Assembly (NCBI GenBank): GCA_949825045.1
Contig: OX463822.1
Span: forward strand, 34,970,703-35,034,702
Reading direction: 5' to 3'
Origin: Argyresthia goedartella
Taxonomy: Eukaryota > Arthropoda > Insecta > Lepidoptera > Argyresthiidae
Length of the DNA stretch: 64,000 nucleotides
Shown: one piece after another, positions 54,351-64,000 of the stretch
Numbering within the stretch: position 1 is the first letter of the stretch
Layout: each line of letters opens with the position of its first letter
Position numbers and translations under genes: made by a program
Notes under the pieces: generated by a model
Seen by the model: only the letters and a program-made list of their open reading frames with translations
What the model was told of the DNA's origin: nothing
The model's database searches: none

Positions 54351-55980
54351 TGTAACAACCGGCATGCTGAATGTTTAATGTCTATTTATAAATTTTTTAG
54401 TTTAATTAATTTGAATTGTTGCTTTGAAATTTTAAGTTAAGTTAAAGTAAATTTTAACTTAACTTAATGTCTTACTTACTCTAATTTGAACTGTTTAAGT
54501 TTATGACTTGTTTCAGAGAGCGAAATCGTCTGGCATATTCATACGTAAAAGACGGCTTCAGCTTACATAATGTTAATAATCATAGTTAAACAATAAACAT
54601 ATTTTTTTATTTTTTTCATAATAACAACACATGAGTATTTAAATGCCTAATTATGTACAGTTACATACACTGCTTTATTTCTACATATCATAAGCTCTCT
54701 ATGATTGCTAATTTATAGTTATATTTAAAATGTAACTACTAATAAGTTCGATTTTAAAATAAGTTCGGCAAAAGCGAGCGGCCAATTTGCATGGGAATAC
54801 TATACTTATTATTGCTATATACAGGCTGTCGCAAACCCTCGCGCCACAGCAACACCGAAGGTAGACCTGCTTTAGGCGCATCGAATAAGCACAATTTGAC
54901 CTCAGTGAATGTTTCATGTAATTCGAGATATTGACGGTTTAAAAATTTTCATGAAAATCCCCATTTTTTACATTATTAGGGCATGCCATTACTTGTCTAT
55001 CCCTTTCTTTTAGATGTTCTTTATTTTTAAGCTATTTCTATAAGATACTTAAGACGACCTTAGTATTAATTTGTCGATAACTAATATAAAATACGAGATA
55101 ATGATGAATTAGTCAAAGCTTAATTTTTTTTCACAAACTTTGACAACTGCTTTGACCGCTTATCCTGAAAAAAAAAATATACTTGGTACGGAATGAGATA
55201 ATACCTTTAAAAACTTGTGTATGTTATGCCGATTCGGAAATGGTAGGATATTTGCATCAAGAAATAGCATTAATCATCCGGAGCTCCGCCTAGTAGGAAA
55301 AAGGTGAACAAGAACACCGATTATCAAATTAGCGTATGCAAAATAGAGAAGATGATACGATTGTAAAAGCTAAACAAACAAACAAACAAACATAGCGTCA
55401 CGCGTTTTCCCAAACGGGTTCGAAGAGGCACAACTGTGCCCACTTTTAGCCAGTGATTCAATACTCCAGTTTGCGTGACAGGGGGCTAGCCCATCGCCTC
55501 AGCTATGAAATAATGAAGGTTTCCTCACGATAAGTACGGACTTATTGAGAGGAAACCTTCATTACTAACGTTATACGGTATAACGTACGTAAAAAGTTAA
55601 CTAGTGAGACCGATTCCAGAGCCCTCAAGTTTGATCTGATTGGTCGGATTTCAAATTGATTTTTGAATTACACACACTAGTGGCACAGAGGAATAACTGT
55701 GCTAGTGGCACACGGGTTAGATTAGGTCCCGTAACTTTACGTTACGTTAAATTATTTTGGATTATTATGATGTGATTGAAGTTAGTTATGGATCACACTT
55801 CTTTTCTTTATCAAACTGTCTGCCATTTCTGTTGTCTTCTTGATGCTATATATTTTTTAATTAAACTGTCTTTATAACAACTTAAACTAAGATTGGACTA
55901 CCGAAATATCTTTTTTGGGATTAAAGAGTTTTCTAAAACTTCGGAACAGTTATTGCAAATCGGAGCAAGTACGCCGATAT
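54351..55980. other. Repeat-derived, non-coding stretch
   Basis: A fragment of composite element M2 at 54641-54700 (CCTAATTATGTACAGTTACA). Around 54825-54850 is ACAGGCTGTCGCAAACCCTC, possibly an end of the mariner remnant that follows. 55510-55562 forms a short palindrome (GAAGGTTTCCTCACGATAAG and inverse). No gene is recognised. Confidence 0.45.
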
Positions 55981-55985
55981 GCACT

Positions 55986-56828
55986 TAATTTATGGTGAGA
56001 CAAGGCAAGTTCCCACGAGAGGGATTGCGACGTATAACGCTAGAAGAGCTGCACGACTGCACATGGAAAGGTTTCCGGATCTAAGACCGACGACACATAA
56101 TGTAATTTTGAGAGTCATCAATGCGTTTCGTGAAGGCAGACACTAGGAACGAGTGGCAACGTCGAACGAAACCGAGAACTGTTGATGATGACGTTATCTT
56201 AAACGAAATACGAACGGAGCCTGGCACATCAGAGCATATAATTGAACGGCGTGCTGGCAAGCACTTCGTCCAAGTGATCACGCTCAACGAGTTGTATTTT
56301 GCCGTAGTATGCTACGAAAAATGAGAAAAAATCCAAACTTCTTCAGCGAGGTGTTATTTGAGTGACGTATCGTCCTGCAAAAAGGATGGGTAACTCAATA
56401 TGCATAACACTCATAACTGGCAGGTATCAAACCCTCATGAAACAAGAGAAGACCGTTCATAGTATCAGTTCAAAATTAACCTGTGGACGGGAATTTTCAA
56501 TGGACAAATCATTGGACCATTTAATTTACCGGCTATCCTCAATGGTCAAGAGGTCTTGCATATTTTGCAAAACGATCTGCCAGCCTTACTTGAGGATACG
56601 CCGCCTACAATGCGTCAAAGATCGTGGCTACAGCATGACGATTGCCCAGCTCACTATGCTCGCCTAGTCCGTAACCACCTAAATGAGACCTATCCCAACA
56701 GATGGATAGGTCGATCAGGACCTATTTTGTGGCCACTGCGTTCCACTGTGGCCCTTAGTTTATTTTATTGGGGTTGTTTGAAAGGCAAAGTCTATGCAAA
56801 ACCGATTCAATCAGAACAAGAATTATGA
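55986..56828 (+). pseudogene. Tc1/mariner-type transposase remnant
   Basis: Plus-strand pieces in three frames. 'ARQFPREGLRRITLEELHDC' (55998) and 'WQRRTKPRTVDDDVILNEIR' (56151) give the DNA-binding half, 'FNGQIIGPFNLPAILNGQEV' (56490-56555) the start of the catalytic core, and 'QHDDCPAHYARLVRNHLNET' then 'YPNRWIGRSGPILWPLRS' (56630-56745) its end, where the usual 'SPDLNPLDFFLWG' is damaged ('STVALSLFYWG'). Many frameshifts and lost catalytic residues. Ends could not be placed. Confidence 0.7.
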
Positions 56829-57099
56829 CGACGTGATTTCGACGCAGCTCAAGACATATCAACAATAAGCATGAGAAGATAAAGCAGAAACTTCAAAAGG
56901 AGATGTTTCCTATGCTTAAGGGTTGGAGGAAGCCATGTTTGGCATCTGATGTAGTGGCTTATAAGTTTTGACGAGGATAAGGGATATTTTGTTTTAATAA
57001 TTTTTAAAGTTGAAGTTTATTTTTACCTGATGTAAATACGTTTAAGTTTAATGAATAAATTTATGATTATTTTTATCTTAAAGCGAGTAGACAGAAGAA

Positions 57100-58375
57100 A
57101 TTATTAATATAAATGAGGAAAATACCAAATTAAAGCTAGATAAGCTAGAACTAAATAAGAAGGTTTCATTACTAATGAAGATAAATACTAGTGTTACTAC
57201 ATCCACGCCAAAACAACAAATCTCTAGGTACTCTGGATGTTTACAGAAACACTTACAAAAGAGGATCGTTTTGGAGAAAACTGAATCTTTAGGTAGTCCT
57301 CAACCAATAGAGGAAAATAAAAATATAGTTTCACCTAAGTCAGTGGACCTAAATAATATCTCAGAAAAAAGAAAACATAGCCAAGATCTTCTACCAACCG
57401 ACCAATGATCGCATATACCCACTCAGAAAAACGAAAAAATACCGAAGAACTTCATCCCTCAACAAAAAGCACGACGTTATCAACGGAAGAAATAAATGCC
57501 AACTCGATTCCACTTCACCAGGCAAAGAAGCACTCCATTTACATTTTAGGGGATCAAGGAGCTAATGATATAGCCAAAAATCTTGGCGACTTAAGGAGTG
57601 GTCAAAGATGCAAGCAATACAGAGTCTCCGCTTTCGTCAGACCGCATGCTTTGTGTTCTCAATCGAAATCTTCAATGACCTTAGGAAATTGATTACACAG
57701 ATCTCTGAAGACGACAAAATAATTCTTATACTGGGGTCAAATGAAAGATCTTCAAATTTAATACTCGAACTGGAGAGTATTTTGAAAACAAAGAATAAAG
57801 GCACAGTATTTTTATGTGAAATCAGGGGCAATCAATATCGACTCAAACAAACTAAATAAAGAGTTAAAATCAATCCTATTCGAGCTGCGTCGTGGAAACT
57901 TTATAGAATTAAAAAATAAATTAGATCTGAGCAGCAAGCTAAACATAGAAATTGATTACTTGCACTACAAAGATAAATTTATACCAAATTTTGGAACTCT
58001 TATTAAAAGCAGAAATTCTAGACAAGGAAAGGAATTTTCTGCAAAAGGCACAATAAGTTACTTTTTCCAAATCCAGGAGTTAAAAAACAAACGAAAAGCT
58101 CTAGGAAGAATCTCACAAGTCCCAGAAAAAGGGACGATTCCTTACTATTTTAAGAAAAAATCGTTCTTTCCAACAAAGGCTGATAAGCAGAATTCTTTCG
58201 TGTCTAAAAAAAAGCGTAATAAAACGGTATTTCGGGGCTTGCTACATAAATAGTACAAATAGCGCACATAAACATGCAAAAGTCTAAATGATGGAAAGCA
58301 AGCCTTGCTAGAATTATAGCTAAATTCAGATGAGGGGATAGGTGTGAAAGTATTGTGCTTAACTGAGCACCAGTC
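57100..58375 (+). pseudogene. LINE E ORF1 (SGNH-like) and start of ORF2
   Basis: Plus-strand frames form an ORF1 in pieces: charged N-terminus (57175-57408), 'SIYILGDQGANDIAKNLGD' (57540), 'KIILILGSNERSSNLILELE' (57715) resembling the SGNH/esterase ORF1 of some LINEs, and a basic tail ('KKKSFFPTKADKQN', 58150-58253). ORF2 begins near 58280 with 'VLCLTEHQSV' at 58345-58375, the catalytic-Glu motif of the endonuclease, where another LINE piece intervenes. Several frameshifts. Confidence 0.55.
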
Positions 58376-59123
58376 GGTGCACTCGCTGCTGCAGTACGGC
58401 GTGGAGCTGTGGGGGCGCGCGGCGCAGTGGCACCGCGTGTTTGTCCTGCAGAAGCGCGCCGTGCGGTTGCTGGCGCGGGTACCGACTGACGAGTCAGCCA
58501 GACCGCACTTTAAACAACTTAAGATTCTCACACTGCCTAGCCTACTCATTCTCCAAGTGGCCACGTATGTGCGAGAGAATATTCACCTATACAAACGACT
58601 TGGAGAAAGGCATAGGTACGAAACGCGCAACTCCAACCAATTAGCTACAATCGCGCACAAACTGGAAAAAACTAGAAAAACAATCCACGCTATGGGTCCG
58701 GTAGTGTACAACAAGCTACCTGGAGCTATCACTGCTGCTCCGAGTGTGTCCATCTTTAAATGTAAATTAAAACATGGCTTATTGAGAAGTCCCTGTACAG
58801 CTATGATGAGTTTTTAGCATTAGGTATGTAACTAGTGAACTAGTCACATAATTTGACATTATAATTTACAATTACCATTGACATTATTATTTACAGTTTG
58901 ATTATTTAATTTTTTTTTTTCTGTAACATATACTGACTTATTTAATTTACTGCGTGTAAGTTATTTTAAAATTGTTAGCAATTGCTTATTATAGTATAGA
59001 CATGAATAATATAAACATCCCTATGTACCAATTTATACTAGGTACATAACATTGAATTATGATTCATGTCATGACGTGTAATGAATATTATCAATAAATG
59101 ATGTCTATGTCTATGTCTATGTC
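58376..59123 (+). mobile_element. 5'-truncated LINE inserted in LINE E
   Basis: 748 bp inserted within the endonuclease of LINE E: before it the reading is 'CLTEHQSV' and after it 'HRVQSDLDRIRFRNF' resumes. It consists of the C-terminal region of a LINE ORF2 ('LLQYGVELWGRAAQWHRVFV', 'LARVPTDESARPHFKQLKIL', 'AMGPVVYNKLPGAI') ending in a stop at 58815, a 3' UTR with AATAAA (59090), and a tail of TGTCTA units (59097-59122). The tail and 5' truncation are typical of target-primed insertion. No clear duplication is visible. Confidence 0.75.
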
Positions 59124-60290
59124 CATCGAGTGCAAAGTGATCTTGATCGTATTCGTTTCAGAAACTTTACTTTAGCTTCTTCCTCTTGTCGTAAAAAGCG
59201 GAAGGATAAAGGAGGAGTGTGCATTTTTGTACATAGCAGCTTAAAATTTGATGACCTTCCTAATTTGAACCCACTTTCAATACCAAATTTAATTGAAGTC
59301 TGTGAAATTAGCCTTAATAACATCTACATTATTTGCACATATAGGTCAAAAACTTATAAAGATGATAATTTCCTATATAATCTTGAAAACGTCTTAAATC
59401 ACGTCATGGGAAACAAAATAGACCAAGGTTTTATATTATGCTGTGATTTCAACATTAATCTTATTGGCAAATGGAACAGAAAATAGAGATTTTTTATGCC
59501 TTTTGGGGTCATTTGATGCAAAGCCCTACGTACAGGAGCCCATGCGCATCACGGAGCATGGTGAAACTTGTATCGATAATATCCAGGCAGGCCTTTCGGA
59601 TCATCGCCTTCAATATGCTACAATGGACCTTAAATCCAAGTCAAGCTAAAACATTCAAGAGACAAGTCATTGATCTCGAAACACTACAGTAGGTACTGTG
59701 CAATTTTGCACAAAGTAATATAGTGTGCAAAACAAAAAGAAAATGAATCATGTATTTTGAACTCACATAACAAAGTAAAGACAACATGGAGTATAGTTAA
59801 TGAAGCTGTCATAGGGGGAAAACCTCGAAAAGTAGAAAGTTTTCTGGGGCTCACTAATGGTGTTGAAAAAGTCAAAGATTAATTAGAGGCAACCAATTCG
59901 TTTAATACCTACTTCCCAAACATACCCAATTCTCTTAATGATAAAATAGATTTAAATAAACTCTATGTTTGTGAGCCCCAATAACAAAATGCGAACTATT
60001 GAAACTTGTTTCAAGTCTGAATAACAAGAAATCCTGTGGGTATGACGGCTTACCAATGCCTTTTATAAAGAGCGTTATTGAGGTTATTGCCGACATTATT
60101 TTTTATCTTATAAACTTGTCAATAACCACAGGAACTTTTCCAGATCGACTGAAGAGAGCCCATATAATTCTATTGCACAAAGGCGATAGTCGAATCGAAG
60201 TTTGTAACTATCGCCCTATTGCACTGTTACCGACTCTATCGAAGATTTTCGAAAGATTGTATGCAAATCGGTTGGCTAATTTAAAATTTT
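59124..60290 (+). pseudogene. LINE E ORF2: endonuclease and RT fragments
   Basis: 59130-59486: endonuclease ('RKDKGGVCIFVHSSLKFDDL', 'IYIICTYRS', 'GFILCCDFNINLIG'). 59500-59640: 'QEPMRITEHGETCIDNI' and 'GLSDHRLQYATM' (Asp-His pair). 59760-59950: pre-RT linker. 59999-60288: RT fingers ('LNNKKSCGYDGLPMPFIK', 'YRPIALLPTLSKIFERL'). The RT ends at about 60288; palm and thumb are missing. Stops and frameshifts are frequent. Confidence 0.75.
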
Positions 60291-60779
60291 TAATTACACT
60301 GGCAGCGTTACCGCGCTGCACAGCGAGCGAGATTCTCTAGACCAGGAAAGCCCCAGAGCCATAGTTTAATGAGAATTAGAGCAGTTGTCAAAACCTCGGT
60401 CCCTCAAACGACGACTCCCAATGTCCTTGTCCTTGTCATTACTTAAATATTACAGGTAAACTATAGATAAATGTATGGTCTAAATAGAGGGAGCACAATT
60501 TCTTACGATACCACATACAAACTTATAAATAACCTGATTACATACATACACGGAGCATGAAAAACCAATAACTTTGTAATTAAAATTTTGCTGTATTACA
60601 TTAAAATAAAGAAAAAAAAACCTATTCACTCCATACAATCCCTTCCATTATGCGGTGGTAAGGAACTCTTTGTTTGCGAGCACGAATCGAACTTGATAGT
60701 GTATTTCATTTGATGTATTTTTACTTGTTTGCCTGTGCGCCTGTAATAAAATTGATACAAATTTTATTGGAGAAGACGA
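60291..60779. other. Intergenic sequence, no feature recognised
   Basis: A short GC-richer piece at 60300-60420, then AT-rich sequence with no coding signal. Confidence 0.4.
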
Positions 60780-60960
60780 AAAGGTTTAAAAAGCCGGTCA
60801 AGGGTGGGTCGGATTCGCACACGAAGGGTTCCGTACCATTTTACAAGAAAACTTAAGCACTAAAAAAAACAAGAAAAATACTTGGATTTGAACCCAGAAT
60901 ATTCAGATTGCGCAACTGATATCGAACCAATTAAGTCATCATATTGTTTCGATAAGTCAC
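60780..60960 (-). mobile_element. tRNA-derived SINE, family 2
   Basis: On the minus strand a tRNA-like head (A-box region TGACTTAATTGG, B box GGTTCAAATCC, 44 nt apart) is followed by an A/T-rich link and then TGGTACGGAACCCTTCGTG and GACCCACCCTTGACCGG. The inverse (GGGTTCCGTACCA) is a segment I recall as widespread in lepidopteran repeats. It is unrelated to SINE family 1 beyond the pol III boxes. Confidence 0.6.
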
Positions 60961-61182
60961 GAAATTTACGATCATGTTATGAATTATATTGAGATCCTGA
61001 TCTGAGTCTGGTCATCATCATAGTCATCTCACGCACCCCTTCTGGGGCGTGGGGAGTCGGGGTCAGGTCGACGGACCTCTTCCCGAAGAATCGCCTCTGT
61101 CCACTCCTGTGGACAGGTCATCGGATGGCCCCTGCGGGCGGTGGTCTTCTTGTGGCGCTGGTGTGCAGTGGGTGATCGCCGG

Positions 61183-63831
61183 CTAGGCAACTAGGTCGCG
61201 TGGCAGGCGGCGGCGGTCGGGCGGGCGCGCATGGTGCGGCGCCAGTTCGGCGATGTGCGGAAGGTGTGATGCATCCGCACGCGCGAACATGCCCTTCGCC
61301 AGCCTCTGGACAAACTGGTCCACGGTTTCCCATCTTAGGTCCCTCTGGATTGTCGCGTTCCTCACGTAGCGGGGGGCGCCGACGATGGTACGCAGAGAGA
61401 GGTTCTCTTGGGCTCGGAGTCTCCGTTTGTTCGTCTCCGAGCACAGGGCGTACCATGCCGGAGCCGCGTAGGTGAGGCGGGATCTCACGTATGTCTTGTA
61501 GATCCCGAGCTTCGCCCTCAGAGGGAGGCTGGAGTCGAAAAGTGGACGCAGCTTGGCGCGTGCCACCTTGACCTGGCTGACGACGTTGTCGACGTGTTGC
61601 TTCATGGTGAGCCGGCGATCAATGGTCACTCCCAGGTACTTCACCTGCGAAGACCACTCGATGTGCTGTCCCTGGAGCTGGAGCGATGGCGGAAGGAGAC
61701 TCTGGCCTGTGATGAGCGCCTGCGTTTTCCCAACATTGACGGACAGTCGCCACTTGGCGAGCCAGTCGGGCAAGATGTCCAGGGTGCGCTGCAGTTTGAT
61801 GGCAGCGTGCGGAGCCTGGAACGACGACGCATAGTAGGCTGCGTCGTCTGCAAAGAGTGCCAGCTGGGCACCCGGCCCGACGGGGATGTCGTCCGTGTAT
61901 CGGGCGTAGCAGGCGGGAGACAGGCAGGAGCCCTGGGGGACGCCGGCTGCGACGGGATGTTCCTCGGAGACGGCGTCTTCCACCATCACTCGGAAGCGGC
62001 GATTCTTCAGGAAAGAGGCGATTGTCTTGACCGTTCTTCTTGGGGCAGGGGACGTCGACAGCTTGTACAGCAACCCCTCGTGCCATACTCTGTCGAACGC
62101 CTTCTCCATATCCAGAAGTACTGCGACAGTGTATTCTTTTTTGTTCAAACAAACCGTCATGTCATTCAGTACTCTGGTGAGCTGAAGCGTCGTAGAATGC
62201 TCGGGCCTGAAGCCGAACTGTTCCGGGCGCGGCTGGATGTGGGGCAGTAACTTCGCTAACAGGAGCTTCTCAAACACCTTTGAGATGGTGCTCAGTAGGG
62301 TGATCGGCCGATAGCTCTCAGGCAGCTTGGTGTCCTTGCCCGGCTTGGGCAACATGATAACCAAGCCCTCCTTCCATTGGGTTGGAAAGTGACCCGTGCG
62401 CAAGATACCGTTAAACAGGCGCGCAACGGCCGCCACAGTGCGTGGCGGCAAATGTAACAGCGCCGTGTTGGGTATTCGGTCTGCGCCCGGGGCTTTCCTG
62501 GGCTTGGTACGTCGGAATGCACGCACAATCTGGCCGGGCGTGACGACGGTGGGGTCCTCTTCGGGAGCTATCGGCGTGGCGAAGTACTCTCGCAGGTGTC
62601 TCTCGACTGTTGCGACGTGCTCCACATCATCCGTTGGGTTCGGCTTGAATTGCTTCTCGAGGCATTCGGCGAAGATCTCTGCACGGTCTTGGGCTCGGAA
62701 TCTTGGTAGGCCGTCGCTGCCCAGGATTGGTCGAACAGGAGCAGGAGTGGTCGACAAAGCCCGGCACAGGCGATGCACGGAGGGGACGTGGTCGCCTATG
62801 GACTCGACGTGGCGTTCCCAAGATTCTTCAGCGTGGCGATCAAGTTGGCGCTTCAGCTCTGCCGTCATGGCGTTGAGCCTGGTCTTCATCGTGGGGCAGC
62901 GGGTTTGCTGCCACTGCTTCCGGAGAGCGCGCTTATCGCAGATGAGTGCGCGTAGCTCAGCAGGAAGAGGATTGGGCTTCCCCCCGCGAGCTACGGTGTG
63001 CGATGATAGGTCGAGCGCGTCTCGGATCTGGGTAGTTAGCAGCGATGCCAGGCGGTCAACGTCTTCCGGCTGGTTGACGGGGCAACTGGTGGAGGGTTGG
63101 TCTAGGGCGGCGGTGAAGGCGCCCCACTGGTAGCGGCGACGTGATGCTGGCGGAGATACCCGGGTGGGCAGATCCGCCAGGACGAGAAGAACAGGCCTGT
63201 GGTCCGAAGGGAGGTCAGGGAGAACCTCCTGGCTCGGCGGTGTCCGGAGACCTCTGACGACCACGACGTCGATGATGTCCCATCCGGCCCGCGCGTCGAA
63301 GTGGGTGGGCTCGTCGGGACCGATGACGTCGTAGTTGTGGCTCACGGAGTCGGCATGGATGGCGCGTCCAGCTGGGCACACCCTGGTGGAGTTCCAGGCG
63401 GTGTGCTTGGCGTTGAGGTCGCCGGCGACAATTGTCGGGTGCGGCGACTGTAGCAGCCCCCGTAGCTCGGCGGTGCGGATTGGTGTACTGGGGGGCTTGT
63501 AGGCGGCGTAGAGTCGCAGCACCTCGCCGGCGACCTGGAGGTCGACGCCCAAAGCATACAGGGATGAATACTCCTGGGCGTCGACGAGCTGGTGGACGAT
63601 CTTCCTGCCGACGATGACTGCCAAGCCTCGAAAGGTTCGGCCGCTGGAGGTCCTCTCGTCCTTGCGGTAGACGAAGTAGCCGGGCAGCGACAGCTTGTCG
63701 CTTCCGGCTAGGTGTGTCTCGCTGATGAGCATCACGTCGACGCGGTAGTCCCTCAGGAACACGTGGAGCAGCCGCTTCTTCCCTGTCAGCGACTGCGCGT
63801 TCCAGTGGGCGACCCTGAGCGGCTCATGCAT
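61183..63831 (-). CDS. LINE D ORF2: Jockey-type endonuclease and reverse transcriptase
   Basis: 882 residues, uninterrupted. Endonuclease, residues 1-220: 'RVAHWNAQSLTGKKRLLHVF', 'LISETHL' (catalytic Glu), 'LRLYAAYKPPS', 'TIVAGDLNAKHTAWNS' (Asp/Asn), 'LPSDHRPVLL' (Asp-His). RT, about 460-720: 'YRPITLLSTISKVFEKLLLA', 'LLDMEKAFDRVWHEGL', 'GVPQGSCLSPACYARYTDDI', 'LALFADDAAYYAS' (catalytic FADD). C-terminal region: 'VKYLGVTIDRRLTMKQHVD' and 'RRLRAQENLSLRTIVGAPR'. Strong GC bias in third codon positions. All catalytic residues are present; it could encode an active enzyme. Confidence 0.93.
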   Translation of the reverse strand: MHEPLRVAHWNAQSLTGKKRLLHVFLRDYRVDVMLISETHLAGSDKLSLPGYFVYRKDERTSSGRTFRGLAVIVGRKIVHQLVDAQEYSSLYALGVDLQVAGEVLRLYAAYKPPSTPIRTAELRGLLQSPHPTIVAGDLNAKHTAWNSTRVCPAGRAIHADSVSHNYDVIGPDEPTHFDARAGWDIIDVVVVRGLRTPPSQEVLPDLPSDHRPVLLVLADLPTRVSPPASRRRYQWGAFTAALDQPSTSCPVNQPEDVDRLASLLTTQIRDALDLSSHTVARGGKPNPLPAELRALICDKRALRKQWQQTRCPTMKTRLNAMTAELKRQLDRHAEESWERHVESIGDHVPSVHRLCRALSTTPAPVRPILGSDGLPRFRAQDRAEIFAECLEKQFKPNPTDDVEHVATVERHLREYFATPIAPEEDPTVVTPGQIVRAFRRTKPRKAPGADRIPNTALLHLPPRTVAAVARLFNGILRTGHFPTQWKEGLVIMLPKPGKDTKLPESYRPITLLSTISKVFEKLLLAKLLPHIQPRPEQFGFRPEHSTTLQLTRVLNDMTVCLNKKEYTVAVLLDMEKAFDRVWHEGLLYKLSTSPAPRRTVKTIASFLKNRRFRVMVEDAVSEEHPVAAGVPQGSCLSPACYARYTDDIPVGPGAQLALFADDAAYYASSFQAPHAAIKLQRTLDILPDWLAKWRLSVNVGKTQALITGQSLLPPSLQLQGQHIEWSSQVKYLGVTIDRRLTMKQHVDNVVSQVKVARAKLRPLFDSSLPLRAKLGIYKTYVRSRLTYAAPAWYALCSETNKRRLRAQENLSLRTIVGAPRYVRNATIQRDLRWETVDQFVQRLAKGMFARADASHLPHIAELAPHHARPPDRRRLPRDLVA

Positions 63832-64000
63832 TGCGGAGCAGAGCGGTGAGTCTGCCCAGGGCAGTGGGGTCGCTGAGGAGGGCGAGCAGGGCTGTGAGGT
63901 GCCCCAAGTCCTGCTGCCCTATCGCCGCAGCCGGAGTGGCGGCGCCAGCGGCGGCCGCAGTCTCGCTGGCGGCGAGAGTAGCCGCCGCGGCGCCGGCGGC
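63824..64000 (-). CDS. LINE D ORF1, C-terminal end (partial)
   Basis: The minus-strand reading ends with 'LGHLTALLALLSDPTALGRL' and then a TGA at 63826-63824. The stop overlaps the ORF2 start: ATG at 63831 and TGA share the 8 nt ATGCATGA. Upstream it is Ala/Gly-rich low complexity. The Cys-knuckle region expected for Jockey ORF1 would lie beyond the window. Confidence 0.65.
   Translation of the reverse strand, partial: AAGAAAATLAASETAAAAGAATPAAAIGQQDLGHLTALLALLSDPTALGRLTALLRNA

Larger units (their letters stand above)
60990..64000 (-). mobile_element. LINE D, Jockey-clade LINE, intact ORF2, continues past the window
   Basis: Minus strand: end of ORF1 (64000-63824), ORF2 (63831-61183) and a 3' UTR of about 190 bp to near 60990, ending in GATGACTATGATGATGACC-like sequence without poly(A). 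It is strikingly GC-rich, unlike the AT-rich surroundings. Both frames present are open, so this is probably the youngest LINE in the window. Confidence 0.85.

Noticed and set aside
61408..62250. 280-codon plus-strand frame, and others within 61118-63617
   Set aside because: Antisense and off-frame shadows of the GC-rich LINE D ORF2.

Overview
The window is eukaryotic and almost certainly lepidopteran (butterfly or moth). Two host genes with GT-AG introns lie in a sea of insect transposable elements: Jockey/CR1-type LINEs, Ty3/gypsy elements including an errantivirus with an env remnant, mariner/Tc1, hAT, MITEs and tRNA-derived SINEs. Nothing looks prokaryotic. The species cannot be named from the sequence alone.

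Layout. 1-6360: two decayed LINEs on the minus strand (A with ORF1, endonuclease and RT pieces, hit by two SINEs; C with an RT piece). 6435-18241: an 11.8 kb nest of three gypsy-type elements (a CsRn1/Kabuki-like outer element with a 4-bp target duplication, an errantivirus and a 412-like remnant). 18242-20400: two copies of a MITE around a 36-bp minisatellite, then a larger composite repeat. 20433-20721: the last two exons of a plus-strand gene for an unrecognised membrane protein. 22648-35190: a complete minus-strand gene of ten coding exons encoding a 670-residue MFSD6-like transporter; splice phases close exactly. Its introns hold a LINE piece, an internally deleted mariner beside three palindromes, a second copy of the composite repeat, a small MITE and a mariner with most of its transposase. 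35400-39000: scattered LINE pieces, a 250-bp palindrome and a SINE. 38973-44690: a nearly intact PHD-finger LINE (B) with a 955-codon ORF2. 44966-48163: a full-length retrotransposon with a restriction-like endonuclease, bounded by a perfect 15-bp target duplication. 48240-49730: a LINE remnant. 49796-54253: a DNA transposon with TA duplication, carrying a SINE, a hAT element and, inside the hAT, a MITE. 54260-60960: a Tc1/mariner remnant, a LINE with another LINE inserted in it, and a second SINE family. 60990-64000: a GC-rich Jockey-clade LINE with an intact 882-codon ORF2, running off the window.

The two host genes point at each other, tail to tail (stops at 20721 and 22648). The rest is a record of successive transposon insertions, and several target duplications let the order of events be read. 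The most unusual signals are the complete endonuclease-type retrotransposon, the recurring near-perfect short-loop palindromes (seven sites) and the two transposon nests. No new cellular system was found; the findings concern transposon biology and genome rearrangement.
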